From NCBI GenBank assembly GCA_002633005.1, contig NMRA01000349.1, positions 275,106 through 339,105 on the forward strand: 64,000 bases of DNA, given 5' to 3'. Made by a program: the position numbers and the translations under genes. Source of the stretch: Phoronis australis. Taxonomy: Eukaryota; Phoronida; Phoronidae. The notes under the pieces were generated by a model. That model ran no database searches. It saw nothing but the letters and a program-made list of their open reading frames with translations, and had not been told where the DNA came from. The first letter of the stretch is position 1, and each line of letters starts with the position of its first letter. Below are positions 1-13,900 of this stretch, in pieces.

Positions 1-1339
1 TGGATTTGACGTAGTTTACGCCACCTAGTGGTCATTTTTACTGTTTTCGAGTCTGTTGTTTTGCATCCAACCCTCTATCAACCAAACCGCTCAAAGGATG
101 ATTGTGAAAATTGGCATGTATGTGTTTACTATGTAGAGGACGGTAAACGATGATTTTCCAACGATTTCGACTGCTGTGGTGCCTCCTAGTGGCAGTTTTT
201 TTTTTTTTTTGCACCTATAGCTGTATCTTCTTAACCGTTCGTAGGATCTTTACGAAATTTAGTAACTTAAGTATATTTACATGATGTTAACAACGGACGA
301 CGACGACTTTTGGACGGATCCGACTACCGGTGTGCCCCCTAGTGCCAATTTTATTTTTTTTTACGTTTACCTTTGTATCTTCAAATGTCCATAACGGATT
401 TTCATGAAATTTGATATGTAGACACCTATTAGTGAAATGACGCTATCCTCCCATTTTCGGTTAGATTTGACGTAGTTTGCACCACCTAGTGGCCATTTTT
501 ACTGTTTTTTTTGCATCCACCCCTCTATCAACCAAACCGCTCAAAGGGTGATTGTGAAAATTGGCATTGTGCTTACTATGAAGAGGGCGGTTGACGATGA
601 TTTTCCGGTGATTTCGACTACTGTGGAGCCTCCTAGTGGCAGTTTTGTTTATGTTGCTCCTATGGCTGTATCTCCTAAACCGGTCGCAGGATCTTAACTT
701 AATTTAGCAAGTGTATTTATATGATTTTGACTACGGATGACGATGACATCTGACTACTGCTGTGCCCCCTAGTGGTAATTTTAGTTTTTTTACTTTTAAC
801 AAAGGTCCTCAACAGATTTTCATAACATTTTTAATATAGGCATCTATTGGTGTGTTGAGGCTATCTTCCTGTTTTTGAATGGAATCGAGGTATTTTGCTG
901 TTTTCAGATCTTGTTTTTGGCGTCCACCCCTGTATCAACCAAATCATTTGAAAATTGGCATATTATGTTCTCAGTGTGAAGATGACCTTTGATGATGGTG
1001 ACTGACTACTGTGGCGCCTCCTAGTGGTAGTTTTGTTTTGCACCTATAGTTGTATCTCCTAAACCCACTGCAGGATCTTTACTAAATTTAGTAAGTGTAT
1101 TTATATGAAAAAAACAACAGAATACGACTTTCAGGCGGATCCAACGGACACTGTGCCCACTAGTGGTAATTTCATTTTATTCTGTTTTCCTTTATTTCTC
1201 TGAATTTCCTTGACAGATTTTTATGAAATATGGCATATTCCTGTTTTTGGATGGATAGTATGTTTTTGCGCCATCTAGTGGCCATTTTTATGATACAAAT
1301 ATGTGACCCTAAAAGCACACCATTTGCAATGCATTCGTG
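1..1339 (+). repeat. Multi-unit dispersed repeat, copy 1 (5' truncated by window)
   Basis: Units of roughly 150 bp follow one another; each has a box ending CTAGTGG, an ATGAAATTTGG-like segment and a GGATCTT or GGATGATT segment. Boxes occur near 18, 180, 330, 481, 627, 762, 1013, 1152 and 1268. The same order recurs in all other copies. The 3' end of this copy was displaced to 3057-3093 by an insertion. Confidence 0.85.
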
Positions 1340-3056
1340 GCATGCTATGAACAGTCCCACTAAATAAGATTGGTCCTAACCCCGCTCGTCAAGGTAAACG
1401 GTGGGGTATGGAAAATTGAACTAGACCGTATTTATCCACCTTGGCTGAGTCGCGCTCAGCTCACGATCAAACGGGATGCCACCAAGCTGCTCTATTCATC
1501 GAGTCACGAGGGAGGATAATTGGCTTCGCTCATGCGGATATGATCAGCTGATTACAATCTACTTAGCAGACTGTACTTTTTATGGAGAGAGTTACAAGTA
1601 GTTTTTACTGTAATATTTGAAAAGAGGAGCGAAAACAAATATGACTACAACTTTGAATTTTTCAAATCAGCCCAGAATAAGAGATTTTGCAACACAGCAA
1701 CACTCACGATTACTTTCAATCGAACAAAAATATAGGACCCAAGTTATTTAGATTTTGAAACACATGCATTGCAATATTCAAAATACGTTTATTATGAATC
1801 TTACAAGCTGTAAAACGACGTTGTTTAATTTCATTGTGCTCATTCATTGTCATCCGTCAAATCGGCAATTTCCGAGATGTGATCTGTGGCGTGCGCGTAT
1901 GTGTACAAAACACGTGATTGTTATGTTCCTGAAGTACGAAAATTAAGAAACTTTAGCATGCCGTTATTATTGACAGGGACACGATAAAACGAATTTGGAT
2001 TTTGACTATAGTCTTGATACAGCGAGCTTGCTGACCACTGCGTCAGTGTCTCCGTTAGACCCCGAAATTTCACACAGCCTGGGTAGTTCACTTCGTTCCC
2101 AACATGTAGATCAATACTCCACGGTAGAGCTAACGACCATCGGCCTGTGCACACAAAATCTGTGAGTTAACCAGCACTCACCTTGCACGTTGCATCCGTT
2201 TAAATGAAAAAACAATCTAGTAAACACCATTTTCCTGCATAATCCTCCGCCTTTTGTAACAAAAAAGTCTATCGTCGATGACCCACACACGCACGCTCCG
2301 GCACTCACTCTCTTACGCAGACGAACTTCAAAACAAACGTCACGTGACAACAACATGTGTGTTCATCCAGAGATTTTTCTCGTGTTGTGGGGTACGATGT
2401 AGCGCAGATTTGCACTTAATCGCAATTAATCTGGAATCCACATGAACTTTAAAAATTGTAGAACATAAGGAAGATTTCAGGTAATTTGTTGAGTCGAAAC
2501 TATATTTTTATTCAAGAGTTCAAGTTTTCCTATTGACGATGGCGATTCAGCGACGCATCAGTCGGCAAGTTTTCGCCCTGTGATGAGCACAACTTTTTGA
2601 AAAATTATCGTAATTTAACAACGGAAGTTCGTAGCAATGCACCACAATTTTGTAGAAAGACTGTCATAGGCTAAAAATATGTCACAGAGCATAAATTTTA
2701 TGAATCCTAGCTTCCGATTTTACCCATTTGGGAAACCGGCTTTCAACTGCCGTAGGCTACAATAAGAATCCCCTCCCCGTGAAATTTTCTAAGCGTTTAT
2801 TAGAGCCAATACAGTACACAGCTTTCCACCAAGGCTAGGTGATGCTAGGACATTATTCTTTGTTGCATTAGTAACTGGTCTTGGCTAATTATCATTTTAT
2901 GGCCTGGTCATCCATTCAGCCAAAAGTGGTTCTAGAGGTGGCTTATCAGCCAATTATTCACGCATGCTGACTCACAATAGAAGCCTGATCAGAGTGAAGG
3001 TGGATAAATGCGGTGTTCCTACAGTTTCTTGTGCTAGTGGATGTGTTCACGACATG
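1340..3056. mobile_element. 1.7-kb insertion with imperfect terminal inverted repeats
   Basis: The host repeat stops at ...GCATTCGTGG and resumes at CGCATTTCAACGCTCCGC (3058), exactly as it reads uninterrupted elsewhere. The two ends are inverted relatives: left CTATGAACAGTCCCAC against right (reverse) TCGTGAACACATCCAC, both followed further in by ATTTATCCACCTT. CATG at both borders may be a target duplication. Internal blocks (2050-2220, 2810-2850) recur diverged at 10610-10770 and 11200-11230. I see no recognisable transposase. Confidence 0.65.
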
Positions 3057-3093
3057 GGGCGCATTTCAACGCTCCGCATTGCTCTTGTCAAAT
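3057..3093 (+). repeat. Displaced 3' end of repeat copy 1
   Basis: CGCATTTCAACGCTCCGC followed by ATTGCTCTTGT, the conserved 3' terminus with a short hairpin seen at 7037-7051, near 16300 and near 17800. Confidence 0.75.
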
Positions 3094-3289
3094 TAACTTA
3101 GACGTACCTTTTTTTTGCACGGAAACCATTATTTAAAAGTGTTTTGGACTCCCAATTGACATGTTAACTTTCTTACATCTACTTGTCGGAAGTCAGTATC
3201 GCACAATAGCTCGATGACTGTTTGAAAGTCAGGATACAAAATATTGGGCTGTGAAAAGGCTCGAAATAGATAATACTTTCAAATACACA

Positions 3290-3525
3290 TGGGTTAACAG
3301 TTGAACAAACAAGTTAGTTTGCAAACAGACAGGTTACTTAGTTAAGTTTTGACACAGAAAGGTTATTTAGAGAACGAACAAGTTACTTGCGCTGAACAGA
3401 CATGTTACTAAAGTACTTGTCGAATGAACATGTCAGTTCTAACAAACAGACTGGTTAGACGTCGAATGAACAAGTTGGTATTGCCAAACAGATGTAGTAG
3501 CGAAACAGACAGGACAGAAGGCGCT
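3290..3525. repeat. Degenerate minisatellite of about 30 bp
   Basis: Repeated variants of AACAGACAGGTTACTTAG and GAACAAGTTACTTG, too diverged for a fixed period. No gene is recognised between 3093 and 4859 apart from this and the palindrome at 3691. Confidence 0.55.
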
Positions 3526-3690
3526 GTCACAATTCAAGAAATAGTTAACGTCACTAAGTCATTGGATATCATGAGCTCAGTAATGAGCACAAAAATTCCA
3601 CAAACTTCTTTTTGATGGTCTTCAGTGAAGAATTTCCTTCATAAGGCTGTTCTCAATTTGTCATCAAGCTCTCAATGTAATCCTGATGCG

Positions 3691-3746
3691 TTTGCCTCTT
3701 GAAATGAAGGTTGATAAATTTATCAACCTTCATTTCAAGAGGCAAA
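3691..3746. repeat. Perfect 56-bp palindrome
   Basis: Two 28-bp arms with no spacer, starting TTTGCCTCTTGAAATGAAGG and reading back as its exact complement; the centre lies between 3718 and 3719. It could be a fused pair of transposon ends or an inversion junction. Confidence 0.95.
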
Positions 3747-4859
3747 CACATACACGTCTTCAAAGCTTGGTTCAGTCACGCTGCTCAAATAATTGTCACT
3801 CCATAATTGAAGTGAAATTGTTCATTAAGACATGCAATTACGGTTGATCTTGTTTATAGCTATTTTGTGATTGCATTTTATTGGTATATCTTGCCATTTT
3901 AATGATAGTCTGAAGATGACATCTTTAGCACTCGAAGGATTTCACCTCATCTTTACGTCTAGTCTTCATCAAAATTTGACAAAATATGAAATTTAGTTAT
4001 CTAATTTTGTATTCGCTGTGCTGCAGCAATTTTAGTTTTTCGTACTGTATATACTTGACATTTTTATTTCAGATTTTAAAAAGCATCTGTCACTTCCTCC
4101 AGTCCTTAAACCCTTAGACGTACTTACTAGTGAATTCTTGATTACTGAGAGTTGTGAATTCTTGCCTTAATTAAAACACTGCACAAACATTGATAATCAC
4201 AAACTCAACATTTTTTGTTAAAAAGCATATTAATCTGAACTTTTGTTTTCGAAAAACACAAATGCACGGTCAAGTTTATATTTGAACTTTATACTCTAAC
4301 TGCCAAACAGGAAACCATTTCTCAGATTTTGTCTACACTCTAGCAAAGGAGAAATCAGCCATCAAAATCTTTCAAACAGCATCCCAAGAGATTTTGTTTT
4401 TGATGGCTTATATCTCCCGACCATTATTTTAAGGACAATCAAAAATCTATCTGAGTCTCAGTGTTACTGGCCATAAACCACAAGATGAGTGTAAATTTTT
4501 ATTTGAATCATCCCATGTTATAAAGAGAAATCCGTGTTCAAAATTATCTACTGACACGATTGAAATCCAGAAGACCTAAAAATGTCCAGTATGCTATTGA
4601 AATCCATTTGAATTTCATATAAAACAATGACATACTTTGTTGTGCGCAAATCATGTGTTTAAAGAAATATTGTGTGTAATAATGGAAAATAAATTAAAGT
4701 GTGTTTCATACAATATGTTAATGTTGCATTTGTCAACAGAAGTTTTCTGAAGGTTTACAATAACCTTAAATTTTTAAATCTTTCTTGTAAGGGAGCTTGT
4801 AGTACCCCTCGTTGTTTGACATTTGATTGTACTAAACTCTTTCCCATTGTCTTTCCCAG

Positions 4860-4965
4860 CTTCTTCAGGCAGCCAAGGCTGATGCTGAAGAGAAGGCTAA
4901 GGAGCAACAGGATCTTGAGAAGGCACAAGCAGCTAGCTTCAGCTTACTGTTTGATGAGTTCCAAG
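4860..4965 (+). CDS. FAM114A: FAM114A exon (first visible)
   Basis: Acceptor CTTTCCCAG, donor GTAACG. It codes for a charged helix (AAKADAEEKAKEQQDLEKAQ) and then the conserved SFSLLFDEFQ, ending one base into a Gly codon. Its 3' half plus the donor has been copied several times downstream. A second AG six bases inside (CTTCTTCAG) could serve as an alternative acceptor. Confidence 0.88.
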
Positions 4966-7900
4966 GTAACGTTTGTTCATGGAGGGTTTGTAGACACCTT
5001 GAGAAGGCACAAACAGCTAGCTTTAGTTTACTGTTTGATGAGTTCCAAGGTAACGTTTGTTCATGGAGGGTTTATAGACACCTTGAGGAGGCACAAAACT
5101 GCTAGCTTTAGTTTACTGTTTGAGGAGTTCCAAGGTAAGGTTTGTTCGTGGAGTGTTTGTAGTGCATCTTGAGAACGTGAAAACAGCTAGCTTCAGTTTA
5201 CTGTTTGATGAGATCCAATGTGAGGCTTGCTCATGGACAGTTTGTAGAGCACGCAGGGATATACCTGGACGTCAAGTTTTTATGTGCCCACATATTTGTA
5301 TCTGGGTGCATATTGCCGTCATCTCTGTTTGGGCGTCCGTGTGTCTGGCATCCGCGGCTGTATCTCCTAAACCTCTAGAGGATCTTAATAAATTTGGCAG
5401 GTGTGTTCCTATGGGGTTGTCGACTGAGGGTGAAGAGTTTGGGACCGACCCGAGTACCGCTGTGCCCCCTAGTGGCAATTTTAATTTTGTGCATTTGCCT
5501 CTGTATCTGCAAAGGTCTTCAACCGATTTTCATGAAATTTCATTGGTACTTAGGCATCTATTAATGAGGTGAAGCTATCATCCGGTTTTCGGATGGATTC
5601 GAGGCATTTTCCGCCATCTAGTGGCCATTTTTATGCGCCCACATATTTATATGTGGACGCATTATGCCGTCATCTCTGTCCGTCCGTCCGTCCGTCCGTC
5701 CATCCGTCCGGGCGGCGTCCGTCCGGCGTCCGCTGCTCTATCTCCAAAACCCTTTGACATACGTTCATGAAATTTGGCACATATGTTCCATTCATAAATG
5801 GGACGGCATGTGCGAACTTTCGGACGGATCCGACTACCGGTGTGCCCCCTAGTGGCAATTTTAGTTTTTTACGCTTACCTTTGTATCTTCAAAAGTCCTG
5901 AANNNNNNNNNNNNNNNNNNNNNNNNNNNNNNNNNNNNNNNNNNNNNNNNNNNNNNNNNNNNNNNNNNNNNNNNNNNNNNNNNNNNNNNNNNNNNNNNNN
6001 NNNNNNNNNNNNNNNNNNNNNNNNNNNNNNNNNNNNNNNNNNNNNNNNNNNNNNNNNNNNNNNNNNNNNNNNNNNNNNNNNNNNNNNNNNNNNNNNNNNN
6101 NNNNNNNNNNNNNNNNNNNNNNNNNNNNNNNNNNNNNNNNNNNNNNNNNNNNNNNNNNNNNNNNNNNNNNNNNNNNNNNNNNNNNNNNNNNNNNNNNNNN
6201 NNNNNNNNNNNNNNNNNNNNNNNNNNNNNNNNNNNNNNNNNNNNNNNNNNNNNNNNNNNNNNNNNNNNNNNNNNNNNNNNNNNNNNNNNNNNNNNNNNNN
6301 NNNNNNNNNNNNNNNNNNNNNNNNNNNNNNNNNNNNNNNNNNNNNNNNNNNNNNNNNNNNNNNNNNNNNNNNNNNNNNNNNNNNNNNNNNNNNNNNNNNN
6401 NNNNNNNNNNNNNNNNNNNNNNNNNNNNNNNNNNNNNNNNNNNNNNNNNNNNNNNNNNNNNNNNNNNNNNNNNNNNNNNNNNNNNNNNNNNNNNNNNNNN
6501 NNNNNNNNNNNNNNNNNNNNNNNNNNNNNNNNNNNNNNNNNNNNNNNNNNNNNNNNNNNNNNNNNNNNNNNNNNNNNNNNNNNNNNNNNNNNNNNNNNNN
6601 NNNNNNNNNNNNNNNNNNNNNNNNNNNNNNNNNNNNNNNNNNNNNNNNNNNNNNNNNNNNNNNNNNNNNNNNNNNNNNNNNNNNNNNNNNNNNNNNNNNN
6701 NNNNNNNNNNNNNNNNNNNNNNNNNNNNNNNNNNNNNNNNNNNNNNNNNNNNNNNNNNNNNNNNNNNNNNNNNNNNNNNNNNNNNNNNNNNNNNNNNNNN
6801 NNNNNNNNNNNNNNNNNNNNNNNNNNNNNNNNNNNTATGTTTCTGTGGTGCTTTAAGCAACTGGTGTATAGGATGTGCTTGTATTATGAAGATTACTCAC
6901 ATTTTGCCCCTAGCCTATTGAGGAGACAATGACCATGCCTTTCCATTTTGCAAAGTATGCCCTCTACTGGCCACTTTATGGTACCAATAAACAACCCTAG
7001 AAGGATACCGTATGCGGTGCAATTGTGTGCGCATTTCAACGCTCCGCGTTGCTCTTGTTACTATTTTCAAGTCCTTTTGTTGGCCCCCTGTCAACCAAAC
7101 CACTCAAAGGATGATTGCGAAAATTGGCGTGCGTGTTCTTACTCTGAGGAGGACGGTTGACGATGATTTTCCGATGACTTTGACTACTGTGGCACCTCCT
7201 AGTGTAAGTTTTGTTTGGTTTTGCGCCCATGGCTGTATCTCCTAAACGCTCTACAGGATCTTTATTAAATGTAACAGATGTGTTTATATGACGTTGACAA
7301 CAAACGACGACGACTTTCGGACAGATCGGACTACAGGTGTGCCCCCTAGTGGCAATTTTATGTTTTTTACGTTTACCTCTTTATCTTCAAAGGTCCTCAA
7401 TGGATTTCTATAAAATTTGGCACAAGCACGCTTCACGGAACACGGCCTGAAGTGCACCAATTTCCGTGAAAAAAAACTTTCCATCTGCACGCTACATTAG
7501 AAAAGAACAAAAATATCGGATAGCAGAGACACTGAAAGTTTTCCTGTTGCAGTCTGTATAATGGTGATCTTTAAGTGCCTTCAAAAAATCTTTTCCGTGA
7601 AATTGCTATTTCATGATTTCATAATTATGCAGTCAGCACTTGAATCTGATTAACGTACATACACCGATGGTTCCCTGCATGTCGCTAGATGGCACCAGCG
7701 AGAGTACGTCCATAGACCGATGGTCGTACCCAAAATAAAGTTTATCAATATACTTCAACCTAGGTACGGTGTCCAAAAAGAGAGGCCTCGACAAAAAAGT
7801 TTTGGGTAGTCCTGGAAACCTGAAACTTATTGGTGTATATATTAAGATGTTTCCCAGCCTAAACATCAGGTTGAGTTGTCAATGAGTTCACAGTGAAGTT

Positions 7901-10900
7901 ATGTTAATCCCATTTGACGTTTTCTGAGTAATATTTTTAGATTCAGTGTAACTAAAAGTATGCAGGTGATGAATTTGGTATCGGAAAGAGCAGACAATGT
8001 TGTATTATTTTGCTTATTTTTGGTTAAGTTCTATTGCAGGAAACTGAAATATTTGACTCTAAATGTGACCCGACTTCCACTTGTAGGACTGGAATTGTGG
8101 CGGTGTCACACTGAGTCGCAACCCCGTCATATTGGAAATGGGTCAGAATGTTGCATTGGTATCATTAAGTAAACAAATATGTCAGCAAGCGAATAGGAGA
8201 AGTGGTCACAGGAAGCTTATGTGTTGTATGCCTGGCTCCTTTAATAACATCGAGATAAAAGATTAGCTGTACTAACGAATTCCCGAGGATCAAGATCTTC
8301 GTTAAAATGAATCCAAAACAATGGGTATAACTGAGAACAAAGGGCGGTTCAGTGAATTTGCTTCAGAGTACCTCGGGGCTTGAAGTAGGCAGCGCTCATG
8401 ATTTTGGAACATATAAGAAAATTTATCCCTATAAGAAATAACAACAAGCACTCCACGGTTGACGGAGGATTGTGAAAAAAAGATGTTTTTTGCTTCATCA
8501 AAACACAGAAGACCTGAGCATTCTCCCCATTGATTCTGCGTCTGGGACCAGGAAAGTGAAACCGGATACCAGAGTGACTGCAGTTCTGACCTGCGAGCAC
8601 AGCTAGATGGCAATGATATTGTTAAGAAAAGTAACAAAATTATTGACAGTATGAGGTCAAGAATAAGTGAACTAGAGGAGAAGTTCTCGAATGTGAAAAA
8701 TTTTTGGATGTAAACAAGAGCTATATCGCACTGCCAAAAAATTGGGTTAAGAAATGAATAACTGGCAAAGAATATATTATCATCTGCTTATTAAGCTAGA
8801 GTTAAAATGTGAGAAGTGGGTTAGACGGAATAAAAAACAAAATTGAAATAATTCATTCCACACCGGTTTCAACCAATTAAGGTCATTTTATGTAACTATT
8901 GTTGGTTATTAGAAAGATTTCATGGCATATATATGTGCACAAACAGATTTAATAACGTCATGGGTAAAAGTAACATTAAGCAGTGAGCCAGAACCCTGAG
9001 GCTTCTTATTCACACTAAATCCAGGCCAACCTAGCTGGTAAAGACAACATATTTCCAGTGCTGAAAAATTAAGTGTAAAAAGCCGTGCCGTGCCAAACAC
9101 TCGTGTGTTTCCAGAAAAAAGATGAGCGGACAAAAACAGCGTCACTCCTCCCAACAAGGGTTTTTCCGCACCCCTTTAACAAGAAGGTGGTTATCATATA
9201 ATTAACCAGCGATTTTCTGTTTTGTATTCCGTGCCTGCTATGTTCCGTCTCTGCTATGTTCCGTCCTTTTTTATTGCGTTATTGCAGTCATATTTGTATG
9301 TCCGGCATCGGCAGCTTGCTGTATCTCTTAAACTCCTCACAGGATCTTGATGAGATTTGGCAGATGTGTTCCTGTGAAGCTGACGACAGATGACGACAAA
9401 TTTCGGACCTGTCCAACTACTGGTGTGCCCCCTAGTGGCAATTTTATTTTTTTACGCTTACCTCAGAGTCTGTATCTTCGCAGGTCTTCAACAGATTTTC
9501 ATAAAATTTGGTAGTTAGGCATCTATTAGTGAGATGATGCTATCCTCTTGTTTTCGCACGGATTCGAGGTATTTTGCGACACCTAGTGGCCGTTTTTGCT
9601 GTTTTTGAATGTTTTTGGCATCCACCCCTCTTCCAACCAAACCATTGTACAGCACACATCACGAATTTATGTCCGACCGGTCGGACATTGGTCGACGGTA
9701 GTCTAGCCGACCAGCAGCCAACCAACAACGGTCGGCTAAGAGCCGTCTGCTGAGTCGCCTCTGTGGTCAGCACTTGGGTCGCCTAGCGTAGACGACCAAT
9801 TCGGATTAAACGTGTCCTTGGTCGGCAATTACCATTTTATTACTTACCGGGTGAACTTTGGCCAAACAAACATTTAAATGTTCGCTGTTCGTTCACCAGT
9901 GGCAACTCCGGTCTTGACATCAGTTTATCAACTTTTGTTAGAACTATTGAAAGGAGGTAAAATCGAATCAACCTACAAATACAAAGTGCATGACATTACA
10001 CCAGCCTAAAACTTTATGTTGAATTAATGACGGCGTGGTAAAATCAAACGTTAAGTGATATCGCGGAAGCATAATTTCTAACTTTAGATATGAGACTTCT
10101 TATACAGTACATTATGCATAAAAAACAAGCACGAAATTTGAAATTTTACAGTAAAATTGCATAAAAATCAGAATACAACGCTGGATGTTTCACGACCTCA
10201 AGTGTTTTCATGCCGCGGAATGCTTGACAAGCAGCACGCATTTGCGCTCATCCGTTATTGCTCTTGATCCTCACTTTATCACGCTGTATATTGCGCTTTA
10301 CCACAGATAATTATTGTTTATTTCTGTATAATTTCTTAATATGTTGGTACAGCAATAGAACCCAAGTTTATTTTAGGAACAACATAAACAATGGTTTGAA
10401 CATAGCGCCGATATTAAGATCATGGGCGCATGAAAATGGTAGAATGTGATCGGTTTATGGTGTCATCCATCGTCCATCATCATTCTGAATTTGTTGTCAC
10501 TTTCGCGGTTAAAAAATCGTTTCGAAGCTAGAGCCTCCCTATCTAGCCAGCTAGCTGTATGAAGACTATTTTCAAAATACAGCAAGGTGCCACTGTGTAT
10601 TGAGCTCAAACAGACCTCGAAATTTCACACAGCCCGGATAGTTACGCTCGTTACCTCTTCGTGAAGCTTGTATCAACATGAGCTAAAGACCGGCGGGTGT
10701 GCATGCAAAATCTGGAAGTCAGTTGGCATTCAACTTACCCGTTTTGGCCGTTTAAGCGAAAAACATCCAACGTCATCTTCTTGTGGAGTGCCTTTTGAAA
10801 CGAATGTTGTCGTTTTGAAAAGAGTACATTCGTGACACGCGCCACTTCCAAAATGTTTTCGACATGTCCCATTAGATGATGGCAACATCTCAACAATACT

Positions 10901-13900
10901 GATATCAAAATTCCAAAAACATATAATGAAGTGAAACCAATTCTGATCATTTGTTGTGACGTTTACTCAACCTCGAGGTAGAATGTTTGATTGAAGAATC
11001 TGGGAAAAAGGAACTGGTTAATAGGTGACACAATATTTCATTGCGTCGAAAGTCGATGCAAATGATCACATCATAACTTAAGCAGCTGAATAATTGTAGA
11101 AAATCAATTTTTGCAGGGCTGGTAAATAATTTAGATTACTCTAGGAAGATTTTATTCGGTCAGTTTTTACCCCCAACGGCGCAAATTTGTATATTTGATT
11201 TAGTAAACAGCTTCGTACCAAGGCTAAAGCCTTCCGAGCCCTTTGGCGTAACAACACAATACTTGGCGTTTCGCGTATACTCCAAGGGGTAAAACTTTGA
11301 AAATAATATTTTCGGGGTAACTTGGTACATGTTATCCTAAAGAAAGTAGTCTGTGTTTTCATGTAGAGCTTAAAAATGATTAACCCAGTGATTCAAAAAG
11401 AACACTCTCGCAAACAAAAACGCACGCAATTTTCAGTTCTATTACACAGGTTAAAAATCAACTTCTATAAGTTTATTGCATCGATTCTAGTGATCACCAG
11501 GGCAAGTCAAAACTCATAAGGGGACGCAATTTCAAACCTTTGGCAGGAGTCAGTGTTATAAAAATGGATTTAGACCGACGTTTATTCATCAGCAATGTAG
11601 ACACAACAGTTACAGACTCTGACTGCGTTTGTTAACGTCTTGTGGCAATGATAAAAGTAATTGTTTCTACTATGACTGATAACAAGTTTTACTCTGATGA
11701 GGTATGAGGCAATATGCATGCCTAATATGGAGATCGGCAGTTGCGAAAATATTAACTGGGTTTAATGAATCCGTTTGTTATGAACCACTGCAAAAGTATG
11801 ATTACTAATTGTACATTCGAAGCACACCTCATTAGAATAAAAACATACACATGCTTGATGATCCTGGGAGTACCTCTATTACAGGCAGGAATGAAGATAC
11901 ATAGTTGTTAAGCCATAGAGGATAATAAGGCTTATACATAATATCACACTGAGCCATCTACACCAGGCATATACAAATGATACAATATTTCAAAAGAAGC
12001 CTCAACTACTCATTTTTCATAGTATTACTAAATCACAAACACCTAGATTTATATAAGAAGTTACATAGTACAATGCTACACAACCTGCTCTCCCACATTT
12101 ATGGAAGGCCTAAGTGGAAACATTAACGAAATACCGTAATCGTTCGGGTTAATGCCCATGCTCAGTTAACCGCCCACCCCCTACTTTAAGTGGATTTTCG
12201 ATTTAACCGCCCACTGCTCGGTTAAGCGCCCCCCTGCGATTTTTGAAGATTTCCAGCTAAGCGCCCACCTCTCGGTTAAGCGCCCATGCCTGACTTTTAA
12301 AGAATGAAGATTTAGCGCCTAGTGCTAAGGAAACGCGTGATTCCCCGACTTTTAGAAAAAGATCGATGATCACAATGAGTGCAACGACGCCGGGACTTCG
12401 AGACGGTGGCTTAGCAATCTGAATTACAATACAGGTAACGAGTTATTGTCTTGGGTCATGAACTCACTTCAAAATATAATACTTGAACCTTTTTGTCTCT
12501 GTATTTTCTTCCCTTGTTTGCAAAGTTTAAGAACGTCACCTTCGTCAAAACCTCCACTTTCAGCGACTTTGTCTGCCGCGCTGAGTTTCCGTCTGCAGTG
12601 CCCTAGATAAAACATATATTCGAAAAAATCAGGCCAGAGAAATGTGACAATGGTTTTGCCAACCCTCCAAATTCTATTAAGATGGGAAGCTCTCGTATTT
12701 TGAACAAATCTCAAAATTCACGGAAAGATGTCAAATTCTCAATATTTTGATAAATATAACTGCCGGGTTGTAGAGGATGTTGGGCGACGGAAGGGAGAGT
12801 ACAAGTGCCTTACTGGGTTACCGATTTCGTTGCTGCCTGTCGATTTCTGAATTCAAACGTTGGTAATAATGTATGTTTGTGTATGATCTTGAAGTAATAA
12901 AAAACGGCTAGTCAAATTTTGTTTTCGCTTATTGCATCTCAGTCAAACTGGTTAGCAGATTTAACTAATGTCGCTGGCTGTTCTTTACTATTTCTTGCGT
13001 CAGCCCCCACGTAAGCGTGACTGTGTGAATTATCATTTCCACAGTCCCCTTTTTAGCCATCCAGAATAATTTTGTTTATACATTGGCCATTTTCAGCCTG
13101 AACAAAAATTCTTACCATTCGAGTAAGAAATATCTACGACGTAGACTGCTTGACGATAGTGGGTAGGAGATTCACGCAGCTAGTTACAGGGACGGGCTTA
13201 GGGAGCATCGAGCAGGGAAATATGGGAATAGACTTGACATCGCAGTTTTGGGGAACACTGGCAATGGAGGAATATCGTAAAGAACTGGGTCTTTCGTAAC
13301 AACAGCTTAAAAGTACATAGTCACACCCGTTTTTGTTACTTCGGACTGTCGCTATGTGTGACTGATTTGTAGTGGTGCACGTGCGCAAGTTCCCACACTT
13401 TGGAGTGCATGTTACCTTGACACCAACATGTGATTGACAGGTGACTCACACGTAGGCCCAATGTGTGTACTGAATACGGCCACTATCTTTGGCCATAAAA
13501 AACGAAATGCATATCGAAAGAGGCCATTATATTACTTGATGGCATTTCCAAGTCACGATTGTCAGCCTACTGAGACATTGCGCGATAACAGCGGGACCGA
13601 ACAGGGCCTCAGTGCGATATTACAAGTGATATAAATAGGATAATCTGGACATCTTGCATGAAAAATAAATGTTTTTCCACCACGAAGTTTGGTAAGATGA
13701 TCATTTAAGAATAATGAATTGAAACATTGCTGTTTTCTGACGTTTTGTAACATATTTATGCAGTTGCTCGAAATTTTATTCTTGATCGACGACTGGCTCG
13801 ACCACCCCCGATCATTGTCTTACTTCTTTGCATAGCATGTTTGGCGCAACGGCAAGAGAGCAATGCCAGGCTGTCGAGATAAGACAGCTAGCCCCAGAAC

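Noticed and set aside
1921-2356. Two minus-strand frames of about 80 codons inside the 1.7-kb insertion
   Set aside because: No recognisable domain; could be a decayed element protein, but nothing supports it.
5120-5757. Overlapping plus-strand open frames of 60-157 codons
   Set aside because: They run through exon-tail copies and dispersed repeats in shifting frames; no protein family.
5798-6860. Long open frames on both strands
   Set aside because: They consist of N; the frames are artefacts of the assembly gap.
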